DNA of 64,000 nt from Faecalibacterium sp. I3-3-89 (lineage in GTDB: Bacteria > Bacillota > Clostridia > Oscillospirales > Ruminococcaceae). Shown here in pieces: positions 1 to 6,510 of this stretch; positions within the stretch are counted from its first letter, which is position 1; each line of letters starts with the position of its first letter. The notes below the pieces were generated by a model. It did not search any database and had not been told where the DNA came from. It worked only from the letters and a program-made list of their open reading frames with translations. The translations under genes were made by a program, and so were the position numbers. Location: assembly GCF_023347275.1 (NCBI RefSeq), contig NZ_CP094468.1, positions 186,001-250,000 of the forward strand, in the 5' to 3' direction.

Positions 1-188
1 GCAAATACAAATTTCAGAAAACTTTAACTTTTCCGCATCAAATTGTTTTATCAATGTTGTAAGAATTGTTATTAATATGCTTCAATTTTTTGTATGTTCT
101 TTTCGCTATGCTATAGTCTTGGGGGATTCAAAATCTTTTGTCTGTTTGCGATGTTTGCACTTGTAAACATCAAATATAAAAGAAAGCC

Positions 189-219
189 GGCCGAGAACGA
201 AATCAACGTATACTCGGCC
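189..219 (-). terminator. hairpin after relaxase remnant
   Basis: Read on the minus strand, a GGCCGAG/CTCGGCC stem is followed by a T-rich tail. It sits about ten bases past the stop that closes the relaxase-like remnant, so it is probably that gene's terminator. The A/T-rich bases 1-188 show no gene that I can support. Confidence 0.5.
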
Positions 220-229
220 TGTTTGTGGT

Positions 230-871
230 TCATAACTCTATTTCATTGCGTTTGGGTATTTGCCTCGGCGGATCTTCAGCCATTGCTTGACGATTGCGTT
301 TTTCTTCCTGAACAGACTGCGGCGGTTCGGCTCTTTCATTGAGAACTTTTTCAACATCACGCCTGCCATGAAGCATTGTAGCAGGAGTAAACTGTTCTCC
401 ATACGCCTTTTGCAGTTGCTGAACAGCGTTCTATTCTTTCTCGTTGCGAATAGCCAGCCTTGCTTCATATAACTCTCCTGCGTCCAAATCTTTTGCCTGT
501 TCCTGTAAGTCGGCAAAAGCGTTTTTTGCATCATCCAGCGCATAAGAATACTTTGCCTCGCTGACTTCGAGCTTTTCAAGCATCGTCTCTGCGGCAGTAC
601 ACCTTTTCTTGACTTCGGCGGTATCCCTACTTTCTTCACAGTCAAGATACATGAGGATTATTGCCCGCTCCGAGCGCAAATCTTCGAGCTGTTCCGTCAA
701 ATCCTCGATGCGGCTGGTCAGCTCACGATGCTTCAAAACATTAAGAATTGGCGTTGCCTTTTTCTCGGCCTGTAACTCTTTCCGCGTTTTGATAGCAGCC
801 TTGATTTGCTTTGTCAAAACATCGTATTTTTCAAGCTCAGGCTTGGCAGCTTCAAGATACGATGTCTCCAA
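230..871 (-). pseudogene. MobA/MobL-type relaxase C-terminal remnant
   Basis: The frame from 871 to 431 encodes a long charged coiled-coil (repeated E/K/L-rich helices) like the C-terminal tails of MobA/MobL relaxases of clostridial mobilizable elements. After the residues RNEKE there is an in-frame TAG at 431-433. The same frame then continues for about 66 more codons with compatible, hydrophilic sequence to a TGA at 230-232, which suggests one original protein now split by a nonsense mutation. Upstream (871-966) the frame stays open only to another stop near 937, and no catalytic N-terminal domain (HxH motif) is visible. The relaxase assignment rests on tail resemblance and mobile-element context and is moderate. 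The ATP-like start shown at 871 is a TTG and is probably not real. Confidence 0.5.
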
Positions 872-966
872 AATGATAACATCGGCAGTCGTGGTGCTAT
901 CGTTACGGTTGTGGTAAATGGACAGAATGTCCGTTTGCTGCTAAGCAGAATCGTTTTGAAATTTCG

Positions 967-1395
967 TTACGGCTCTACCATGTGTCTTTTTTGATCGCAT
1001 GATTTATCCGTAACGCTCTGGCGGTAGGATTTCTGACGGCAGGCATTACTACAATAGACAGCATCTTTGCGTTTAGGCGTAAATGTTTTGCCACAACACC
1101 TGCAAACAAGGCCGGTGCGCTGTGCAAGCCGCTTCTGTCGCTGGCGTTTCCAGTTGCCAAGTTTTCCGCACGTGTAGTAGTCACAATATTTTTTCGATTT
1201 GACAATTGTATAAAACGTTTTTCCGCAGCCCTTACAGATGATTTTTCGCACAGGGTACATATACTCATGTGCATTATGTTTTGCCTGTTGCTCGTCGTAC
1301 CGTGCTTTTATGGCTGCGAATTCTGTGGAAATGGAGGATGCAGTGGGAAGTACAACATAGATTGACTTCACTTGCAATGTGGAATGACGCGACAA
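967..1395 (-). CDS. small double zinc-knuckle protein of mobile element
   Basis: This 142-residue frame carries two cysteine clusters. The first has CKGC followed by a CDYYTC pair (about residues 54-80). The second has CRCC followed by CSNAC and a basic tail (about residues 98-125). Such spaced Cys pairs usually bind zinc, and the second resembles the CCGKxF...YCSNACRQ knuckle common in phage and ICE proteins. It lies directly upstream of the relaxase remnant on the same strand. The listed start is a TTG that overlaps the divergent gene at 1384 by 12 bases, so the true start may be further in, for example the methionine of EYMYPVRK. Function is unknown; nucleic-acid binding is an inference. 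Confidence 0.55.
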   Translation of the reverse strand: MSRHSTLQVKSIYVVLPTASSISTEFAAIKARYDEQQAKHNAHEYMYPVRKIICKGCGKTFYTIVKSKKYCDYYTCGKLGNWKRQRQKRLAQRTGLVCRCCGKTFTPKRKDAVYCSNACRQKSYRQSVTDKSCDQKRHMVEP

Positions 1396-1812
1396 GAATT
1401 ATTTACATGGATACACCAGCAGTACGGCACAGAGCCGGAATATCCCAGGCATGACTGGAATGCTGTGTTGCGGCACAACGACAATAATAAATGGTATGGT
1501 GTAGTTCTGGAAGTATCAACTGATAAGTTGGGACTGCCGGAGGCAGGCATCGTTGATGTCCTTAATGTGAAAAGCGATCTGCTACTGATTGGCTCTCTTC
1601 GCGGGCAGAAAGGCTATTTTCTGGCCTATCACATGAACAAGGAAAAATGGCTCAGTATTCAGCTTGGCAAGCCGGAACTGGATGATGCTATCAAAGATCT
1701 GCTTTCTTTGAGCTATGAGCTGACAGCACCGAAAAAGCGCAACTTAAAGTCATCAGGAAAAAATCCGGGAGATTCCGCAAATGGCAAAGAAAAAGAAATT
1801 GACGAAGGCTGA
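1384..1812 (+). CDS. MmcQ/YjbR family protein
   Basis: The product (about 142 residues) opens with a MTRQELFTWI helix and contains the YPRHDWNAVLRH, KWYGVVLEV and GYFLAYHMNKEKWLSIQL segments. These match the MmcQ/YjbR (CyaY-like fold) family, whose members are small proteins of about 110-120 residues with a proposed DNA-binding surface. The last roughly 30 residues are lysine- and serine-rich and extend past the usual family length. I chose the ATG at 1384 over the upstream in-frame ATG at 1372 because family members begin with the MTRQELF helix; neither has a strong ribosome site. The 3' end overlaps the next gene by 32 bases, which suggests coupled translation. Confidence 0.7.
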   Translation: MTRQELFTWIHQQYGTEPEYPRHDWNAVLRHNDNNKWYGVVLEVSTDKLGLPEAGIVDVLNVKSDLLLIGSLRGQKGYFLAYHMNKEKWLSIQLGKPELDDAIKDLLSLSYELTAPKKRNLKSSGKNPGDSANGKEKEIDEG

Positions 1813-2212
1813 GCGAAAGGAAGCACGCCTCCGAAAAGGCAAGCAGTGGCTGCTCACCTATACCGGTTCACCGAAAAAGATGAACAAGCATTACCGGGAA
1901 CGCTTTCATGTGGATGCTGTGACTGCCGCTAAAGATTTGCAGGAGCTGGGGGTCAATTATACACAGGAACAGCTCGACCAGATAAAACAGGCTGAAGAGC
2001 AGCGGCTTCGGCAGCGGAGAATGGAGCGGGAAGCGAAAGAGAGGGAACGTCTGGCAGAACTGTATGAGGACTGCGATGATCGTTTTGCCTTTATCGCTGG
2101 ATACACAGATGGCGGCGCACCGTTCGGTGTGATGTGGGAAGAAGTCGGCATTGATCCGGGACTGCCGTTCGAGGAAAAAGTGAATCTCTATCATATGCAG
2201 ATGTTAGGCTGA
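1781..2212 (+). CDS. hypothetical basic/coiled-coil accessory protein
   Basis: This 143-residue protein has a Lys/Arg-rich N-terminus (residues 1-25), a predicted charged helical stretch rich in Q, E and R (about 60-95), and an acidic-aromatic C-terminal part containing DDRFAFIAGYTDGGAPFGVMWEE. I do not recognise a named domain. The last segment looks like a conserved module of clostridial ICE/IME accessory proteins, but that is an impression only. The start overlaps the YjbR-like gene, so the two are probably one transcript. An 11-bp perfect inverted repeat follows the stop at once. Confidence 0.6.
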   Translation: MAKKKKLTKAERKEARLRKGKQWLLTYTGSPKKMNKHYRERFHVDAVTAAKDLQELGVNYTQEQLDQIKQAEEQRLRQRRMEREAKERERLAELYEDCDDRFAFIAGYTDGGAPFGVMWEEVGIDPGLPFEEKVNLYHMQMLG

Positions 2213-2213
2213 T

Positions 2214-2240
2214 AATTGTGCAGACGTCATCTGCACAATT
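2214..2240. repeat. 11-bp perfect inverted repeat
   Basis: AATTGTGCAGA (2214-2224) is repeated inverted at 2230-2240 around a 5-base centre. It lacks a T-run on the plus strand, so it may be a weak terminator or a protein-binding dyad between the convergent genes ending at 2212 and 2286. Confidence 0.6.
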
Positions 2241-2254
2241 TGCAACAAAAAAGA

Positions 2255-2276
2255 GAGGAGCCAGTCCAGGCTCCTC
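2255..2276 (-). terminator. terminator of the ImmA/XRE pair
   Basis: GAGGAGCC/GGCTCCTC forms an 8-bp stem with a 6-base loop. On the minus strand it is followed by TCTTTTTTG, and it sits ten bases after the ImmA/IrrE stop, so it looks like a rho-independent terminator. Confidence 0.75.
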
Positions 2277-2285
2277 GAAGGTACA

Positions 2286-2798
2286 TTATTTCAAAAAGTT
2301 GCTTTTATGTTCCAGCGCGTGCAGATTATATCCAAGTGTGGCCAGGTGCGCCACCTTCAGCGCAACCAGATTGATGTCGGTGGACATCGCACTGGCGATC
2401 TGCTCAGCTGTGTATCCATACTCATAGATGTAGCGAAGGACTTCATCGCTGTCCATCAGGATTTCTGCTGCTACGATGTTGGCTTCATATTCTGGTTTGG
2501 ATTTCATATCGTAGAGCATGAACTCATGAATCGGGGTGGTTTTCGCCATATTCCGGTGAAGCTGGTCATGCCCTAATTCATGTGCGCACACAATGCGCAG
2601 CATATTTTCATCCAGACTGTTATTCAGGAAAATAAAGCGATTTCGCTTAATCACCCGGTACATTCCCTTCAGGGAACCAAAATTTTCGCAAAGCATGACA
2701 TTGATACCAAGCTGCCTTGCAATTTCAAAAGGGTCTCTGGAACCGCAACGTTTTACCAGTTTCTCACCGACCCGTGAAAGCTGTTCCGCATTCATCAT
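2286..2798 (-). CDS. ImmA/IrrE family metallopeptidase
   Basis: The 170-residue product contains the zinc-protease signature HELGHDQLH (about residues 71-79) with the downstream E of YEANIVAAEILM as likely third ligand, as in ImmA/IrrE (COG2856) proteins. Known members such as ICEBs1 ImmA cleave a partner XRE repressor to derepress the element. The partner here is probably the XRE gene immediately upstream on the same strand (45-base gap), so the two form a repressor/antirepressor module. A GGAGG lies four bases before the first ATG and seven before the second (2795), so either may be used. A terminator follows. Protease activity is inferred from motif and context. Confidence 0.85.
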   Translation of the reverse strand: MMNAEQLSRVGEKLVKRCGSRDPFEIARQLGINVMLCENFGSLKGMYRVIKRNRFIFLNNSLDENMLRIVCAHELGHDQLHRNMAKTTPIHEFMLYDMKSKPEYEANIVAAEILMDSDEVLRYIYEYGYTAEQIASAMSTDINLVALKVAHLATLGYNLHALEHKSNFLK

Positions 2799-2843
2799 AC
2801 CACCTCCAGTTTACAGTATAGCGAAAAGTGTGTACGATAAATA

Positions 2844-3260
2844 TCACTGATCGGATTTTTTACGCCTCGTTTTCGGGGCGTATTTTTTATTGTTCTCTTT
2901 GGCAATCCAGTAGGCATCGGTCAGAGCTTTATAAGCTCCTTCGATGGCATCTTCGCTTAATTCGCCGCCAGCGAACATACCGGTCACTTCACTGACCAGC
3001 TCTTCAATATCTTTCGCTGCTTTTGCGCCGCCTTTTTCGTGAGCTTCTACGACATAGGTGCCGCTGCTGCCCAGCAGGTACTCAGTAGTAGTATTCAGCG
3101 CATCCGCAATCTTCTGCATCGTAACCATATTGGATGGCTTGCGGCTGCCAAGTTCATAATTCTGAATTGTGCGGGCGGTTACACCGGCCTTCTCTGCAAG
3201 TTCTACCTGAGTTAAATTGGCTTCTGTTCTTTTTTCTTTCAACCTTTCTTTGAAGACCAT
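2844..3260 (-). CDS. XRE family repressor
   Basis: The N-terminal 65 residues form an HTH_3/XRE domain: FKERLKEKRTEANLTQVELAEKAGV, then the recognition helix region TARTIQNYELGSRKPS and the closing ALNTTTEYLLG. The C-terminal half is acidic and then ends in a Lys-rich tail. I place the start at the ATG at 3260, preceded by AAAGAGG, rather than at the upstream GTG at 3293. It sits upstream of an ImmA/IrrE protease gene and divergently from a Y-polymerase fragment. Identical inverted 9-bp sites (CACGAACGC) flank both divergent promoters and are good candidates for its operators. The likely role is repression of element genes. Confidence 0.85.
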   Translation of the reverse strand: MVFKERLKEKRTEANLTQVELAEKAGVTARTIQNYELGSRKPSNMVTMQKIADALNTTTEYLLGSSGTYVVEAHEKGGAKAAKDIEELVSEVTGMFAGGELSEDAIEGAYKALTDAYWIAKENNKKYAPKTRRKKSDQ

Positions 3261-3290
3261 AGGAATACCTCTTTCTTTTTTGATGACAAA

Positions 3291-3418
3291 CACGAACGCT
3301 TTTTCTTAAAAATCTATTGACATGAAAAACCGTGCTTGCTATAATGACGATGAAAGCATGAAATACAATTCGTGTAATTATAGTATCACAAGAAATGCTG
3401 TGTGTCAATGCGTTCGTG
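3291..3418. promoter_or_regulatory. divergent promoters with paired operators
   Basis: On the plus strand TTGACA (3317-3322), 17 bases, TATAAT (3340-3345) is a consensus promoter toward the Y-polymerase fragment. On the minus strand TTGACA (3408-3403), 17 bases, TACTAT (3385-3380) faces the XRE gene. CACGAACGC at 3291-3299 recurs inverted at 3410-3418, bracketing both promoters, which fits a dimeric repressor binding both sides. A further GTGAAAA/TTTTCAC dyad lies at about 3416-3439. Confidence 0.75.
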
Positions 3419-3461
3419 AAAAGTTGTTCATGTTTTCACAAACGGAGAGGAGGAATACGGG

Positions 3462-3776
3462 ATGCAGAGAGTGATTCTTCACTGTGATATGAACAATTTC
3501 TATGCCTCTGTTGAGTGTATGCTGAACCCGGAACTGAAGAACAAGCCGGTGGCAGTGTGTGGTTCTGTGGAGGAACGGCATGGTATCGTACTTGCGAAGA
3601 ACTATGCAGCAAAGGCGTTTGGCGTTTCCACGGGAGAGGCAATCTGGCAGGCAAAGCAGAAGTGCCAGGATCTTGTGATCGTGGAGCCGCACTATGAGCA
3701 ATATATGAAGTTTTCAAAGCTGGCTCGTGAGATATACGATCGATATGATTCGCAAGTAATGCACACTGTGTTCTGA
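3462..3776 (+). pseudogene. truncated Y-family DNA polymerase (DinB/UmuC) fragment
   Basis: The 104 residues match the start of Y-family polymerases: VILHCDMNNFYASVE (with the catalytic Asp of the DMNxF/YASVE motif), then KPVAVCG, GIVLAKNYAAKAFGV and a helix ending LAREIYDRYDSQV. Full-length DinB/UmuC proteins have about 350-420 residues and a second acidic motif (SIDE/LDE); both are missing. Similarity stops after YDSQV, followed by MHTVF and a stop, so the gene was cut by a deletion or recombination. It starts after a good GGAGAGGAGG-like site and lies under the divergent consensus promoter. It is unlikely to encode an active polymerase. Confidence 0.8.
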
Positions 3777-3801
3777 CAAACCTGTAAAAGGAGGGGTTCT
3801 G

Positions 3802-4083
3802 ATGTGTGGTGATTACACCCTTCGCCGTGAGAAAAGATACGTCGAAGTGGACGTTCGTTTTACTCCTGATGGCAAGATCCGCCCTCTTGCCATAAACTAT
3901 GACAAGGCTCACACTTATGGAATTGATCGTGTCTTGGCAGTCAAACACGGGACATCACGCCTAGGCGGAAAAGGTCACTGCTTCACCTGCCTGATTTGCG
4001 GTCAGAAGCGGAATCTTTGGCTTGAACAGGGCAAGTGGTTCGTGGAAGCCTACTGTTCCGTGCCGGAAAGCTGTGCTTCGTAA
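3802..4083 (+). CDS. small zinc-knuckle hypothetical protein
   Basis: This 93-residue product begins with MCGDYTLRREKRYVEVDV after an AAAGGAGGGG site with good spacing. It has a central CFTCLICGQ cluster that could bind a metal, and a short C-terminal strand-rich part with WFVEAYC. I do not recognise the family. Its stop codon overlaps the ATG of the next ImmA/IrrE gene (TAATG), so the two are translationally coupled. It begins just 25 bases after the truncated polymerase, at the apparent deletion joint. Confidence 0.6.
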   Translation: MCGDYTLRREKRYVEVDVRFTPDGKIRPLAINYDKAHTYGIDRVLAVKHGTSRLGGKGHCFTCLICGQKRNLWLEQGKWFVEAYCSVPESCAS

Positions 4084-4790
4084 TGGCAAAATACTTATCC
4101 CGCACAGACCTTTCGCACATAGCGGGCAGGTATATCGAGCAGTACTATAACTTTTTCGGAATTAGCAAGGATGCCCCAGAACCCATTGACCCGGAACGGC
4201 TCGCAAGTTCTGTTCTTGGGCTGAATGTGAAAATGCTGCCGTTATGCAGCGATGGCAGTGTCCTAGGACTGACTGTTTTCCAGAAATGCGGTTTTACCGT
4301 AACCTTGGGGGACGGAACAAAGCTTGTAGAGGTGTTCATGCCGAAGGACGTCGTAATCGATTCCGCCCTTGCGGCAGACAGCTGCACCGGATGCCGGAAT
4401 TTCACGATAGCGCATGAAGCGGCACACCATATTCTGGCTGACCAGTTTCCGAACGACTACGGAAAAGCAGTCAAGTGCCGTGGGCACATTGCCTATCGGG
4501 AACGAAACGGACAGCCCTCATGGGAAGAATGGCAGGCGAACACCCTTGCAGCGGAGCTGCTGATGCCAACATTTCTGGTCAACGCCGAAATAAAACGTGC
4601 AGCGCTGTGCCTGCCAAACGGAATCCTGTACAAATCCGCATCGGACCCGAACTATGAAAAAATTTTGGAGATGGCTGCACGGATGGGAGTATCGTGGTCT
4701 GCGATTAGGATCAGATTACAGCAGATGCAGATCATCAACGGCAAACCCATCCACTGCCACCCATTAGACGTCATTCGATTTGGAGAATAA
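4083..4790 (+). CDS. second ImmA/IrrE family metallopeptidase
   Basis: The 235-residue protein carries FTIAHEAAHHIL (HExxH, about residues 117-128) and a later WQANTLAAELLMP with the conserved Glu, the typical ImmA/IrrE zinc site. The C-terminal part ends with a small winged-helix-like segment (MAARMGVSWSAIRIRLQQM). The start is the ATG at 4083 in a TAATG overlap with the upstream gene; the longer upstream extension to 4035 has no family support. A one-base gap separates it from the next small zinc-ribbon gene. No XRE partner sits beside it, unlike the first ImmA, so its substrate is unknown; it might cleave the same XRE repressor. Confidence 0.82.
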   Translation: MAKYLSRTDLSHIAGRYIEQYYNFFGISKDAPEPIDPERLASSVLGLNVKMLPLCSDGSVLGLTVFQKCGFTVTLGDGTKLVEVFMPKDVVIDSALAADSCTGCRNFTIAHEAAHHILADQFPNDYGKAVKCRGHIAYRERNGQPSWEEWQANTLAAELLMPTFLVNAEIKRAALCLPNGILYKSASDPNYEKILEMAARMGVSWSAIRIRLQQMQIINGKPIHCHPLDVIRFGE

Positions 4791-4791
4791 T

Positions 4792-4995
4792 ATGACTTGG
4801 TCAAATAATCGCTCTTTTAAGAGTAAACCGCTGAACAATATACAGCAGGCACAATTCAGCATTGGCTGGAGGTTTTGTCCGGTTTGCGGACACAAGCTCT
4901 ACCAAAAAACTGAGAGCTGTTCAGGCTCTATCAGCATAAAGTGCCTCAAGTGCGGCAACGTAGCAACCGTTGACTTAGCCTACCGCAGGCGCTGA
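4792..4995 (+). CDS. Com-like zinc-ribbon small protein
   Basis: The 67-residue product has two CxxC pairs: CPVCGHKL (about residues 28-35) and CLKCGNVATVDL near the end. This spacing gives a classic zinc ribbon like those of Com-family translation regulators and related phage proteins. The ATG at 4792 is one base after the previous stop; an in-frame TTG lies at 4780. Function is unknown beyond likely zinc and nucleic-acid binding. Confidence 0.6.
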   Translation: MTWSNNRSFKSKPLNNIQQAQFSIGWRFCPVCGHKLYQKTESCSGSISIKCLKCGNVATVDLAYRRR

Positions 4996-5025
4996 CTTTT
5001 TAGACAAAACACAATTTCAAAAATC

Positions 5026-5184
5026 GGGTGCATTGCACCCTGAATATGGACTGTTCGTCACCGAGCAACGGGCCATTGCCGCAAGGCAATGTATGAAACG
5101 TGCACCAAATAGCCGGGCAACAGCTGATAGAGTGATTCTGCTTTTAGAACCGCTCTGTTAGTTGGTTGTCCGGCTATTTTTTAG
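5026..5184 (+). ncRNA. candidate structured RNA with long terminal hairpin
   Basis: Three stacked structures occupy this otherwise gene-free stretch. GGGTGC/GCACCC (5026-5031/5035-5040) forms a tight hairpin. CATTGCC/GGCAATG (5074-5080/5085-5091) closes a GCAA tetraloop of the GNRA class. A 14-bp stem (5108-5121 with 5165-5178, one G-U) continues inward through 5122-5132/5153-5163 with only G-U wobbles, giving a roughly 25-bp hairpin, and ends in TTTTTT. TGCACC at 5101-5106 could also pair with the first hairpin's 5' strand, so an alternative fold is possible. The T-run would make the last hairpin a terminator. No Rfam family is recognised. Confidence 0.45.
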
Positions 5185-5192
5185 CCTTCAGG

Positions 5193-5222
5193 AAGCCTGC
5201 TCCCGCAAAAAGGAGCAGGCTT
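5193..5222. terminator. bidirectional terminator-like hairpin
   Basis: AAGCCTGCTCC (5193-5203) pairs with GGAGCAGGCTT (5212-5222) around an 8-base loop containing an A-run. With T's on one side and A's in the loop it could stop transcription from the candidate RNA. Confidence 0.55.
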
Positions 5223-5275
5223 TATGTTTGTCCGTTTTTCGTGGATGCCCCAAGCGGCGAAATATCCGTAGCCTT

Positions 5276-5316
5276 CCAAATTTTCGACTTTTTACGCTTT
5301 ATCGAAAATTTGGAGG
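5276..5316 (+). promoter_or_regulatory. hairpin overlapping the ribosome site of the sigma-like gene
   Basis: CCAAATTTTCGA (5276-5287) is perfectly complementary to TCGAAAATTTGG (5302-5313). The 3' arm runs into the GGAGG (5312-5316) that precedes the ATG at 5323. Folding of this 12-bp stem would tie up the first bases of the ribosome site and could control translation. Confidence 0.5.
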
Positions 5317-5322
5317 TTACAC

Positions 5323-5793
5323 ATGAGTTTCAATAATGGTAATGAACGTCGCAAGCTGAACGCAAAGTGGGAGCAACTCCGTGTGCAGTACCGCGAAGCC
5401 GGAATGAGCGAAGAGGCAATTCAGGCGATGTATGAGTTTGATTTGGGCGTCCTGAACAGTGAACGCGCCTATGATGCCAGCACGGTGGCAGTCTGTGATG
5501 GCGAAGATGACGTTGACGCAAGGAAAGCAGCAGATCTTAAGCAATATGAGGCTGCGATCACGGTAACAGATACCTACCACGAAACCAAGAGCCGCTTTGG
5601 ATGGATCGGCGAAATCGAGAATGAGCGGTTGCTGGCTGCTCTTGAAAGCTTATCGGAACTTGATCTCAAAATCCTTACGCTCTATGTCTATGCCGGGTAC
5701 ACCGAGTCCGAGATTGCAAGTGCCTTGGAATCCAAAAGGATTACGATTCATAAGCGAATCGAGCGAATGACTATGTTTTTGAAGAACTTTTGA
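5323..5793 (+). CDS. sigma-70 region 4-like regulator of mobile element
   Basis: The 156-residue protein has a helical, charged N-terminal part and a C-terminal helix-turn-helix: LSELDLKILTLYVYAGYTESEIASALESKRITIHKRIERM (about residues 108-148, quoted here only as the span of the motif by its ends LSEL and RIERM). This is the layout of sigma-70 region 4 or LuxR-like DNA-binding domains found in Tn916-type elements. No region 2 is visible, so it is probably not a complete sigma factor. It has a clear GGAGG at 5312-5316 partly inside an inverted repeat. It may activate element functions such as excision or transfer. Confidence 0.7.
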   Translation: MSFNNGNERRKLNAKWEQLRVQYREAGMSEEAIQAMYEFDLGVLNSERAYDASTVAVCDGEDDVDARKAADLKQYEAAITVTDTYHETKSRFGWIGEIENERLLAALESLSELDLKILTLYVYAGYTESEIASALESKRITIHKRIERMTMFLKNF

Positions 5794-6195
5794 ACTATTT
5801 TCTTTTTCAGGTAACAATTTGCCCCTTCTCGATGGCTCGTAAGTGAAGGGACAATTTCCCAAGCGGCACTCACCGCAGGGCAAAGCGTCCGATCTCGCGC
5901 ACCTTGAAAACTGAATAGTTCCGTCATCTGGTACTCCGATAATGATACTTCCGTAATTCGCGGCCCGGTCACAAAGCAGACGGGGTGGCTGAAATGCCAA
6001 TGAAGCGGTACAAGTCCGCTGCCAGATGTTCATGCCCCACTCGCAGGGGGCCGAGGGCGAATATGCGAGACCTTTAATCATATTGATCCGGGAGCTGCCG
6101 GGTACGTTCTGTGCATCCGGCAGTTCCCGTTTTTTACGTATTCTTATTTATTCTTTACCCGAATATCCACTTTTGATACATAGGAGGACACTTTT
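5794..6195 (+). other. gene-free stretch with boxA-like motif and hairpins
   Basis: No credible gene was seen here. ACCTTGAAAACTGAATA at 5901-5917 closely resembles the boxA region of Firmicute rRNA leaders and spacers. A CCCTTC/GAAGGG hairpin lies at about 5823-5842, GCGG/CCGC near 6005-6030, and a terminator at 6090-6135. The order suggests a transcribed leader for the gene at 6196. Confidence 0.5.
6090..6135 (+). terminator. rho-independent terminator upstream of 6196 gene
   Basis: GGGAGCTGCCGG (6090-6101) pairs with CCGGCAGTTCCC (6117-6128, one G-U) and is followed by GTTTTTT. It ends transcription entering from the sigma-like gene or acts as an attenuator before the gene at 6196. Confidence 0.8.
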
Positions 6196-6423
6196 ATGGA
6201 CGAGTTGAACCCCACGGTGCGCGAGCAGGAAATCTACGAGGAGATGGAGCTGACCCCTGAGATGGTCAAGTCCATCCGCACCCTCTGCGGCACCTGTCTG
6301 CGGCACTTTGTGGATGCAAAGGCTTTCAAGATCGCGCTTGTACCCAGCGCTGACCGAAGCATGGACACCTGCACCGTCTGCCAGATGAGGCGCGGCTATG
6401 ATTATGTGGTCATGCACCGCTGA
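6196..6423 (+). CDS. small CxxC hypothetical protein
   Basis: This 75-residue protein follows an AGGAGG site with 8-base spacing. It contains CGTCLRHF (about residue 31) and CTVCQMRRGYDYVV (about residue 58), two CxxC pairs that would form one zinc site. The N-terminus is acidic. I do not recognise a family name; similar small proteins sit in clostridial integrative elements. A weak terminator-like hairpin follows its stop. Confidence 0.65.
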   Translation: MDELNPTVREQEIYEEMELTPEMVKSIRTLCGTCLRHFVDAKAFKIALVPSADRSMDTCTVCQMRRGYDYVVMHR

Positions 6424-6451
6424 CCCCAACCATACCACCATACCTTGAACG

Positions 6452-6484
6452 AAGCCCGCTGTGGAACATCCGGCAGCGGGCTTT
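6452..6484 (+). terminator. hairpin between 6196 gene and MazF-like gene
   Basis: AAGCCCGCTG (6452-6461) pairs with CAGCGGGCTT (6474-6483). The T-run is short (TTT), so termination may be partial. Confidence 0.5.
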
Positions 6485-6510
6485 GCACATAACAACATGG
6501 AGGTACAATT

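Noticed and set aside
238..645. A 135-codon minus-strand frame at the left end
   Set aside because: It is out of phase with the coiled-coil relaxase remnant and has no family-like sequence; the continuing in-phase frame after the TAG explains the region better.
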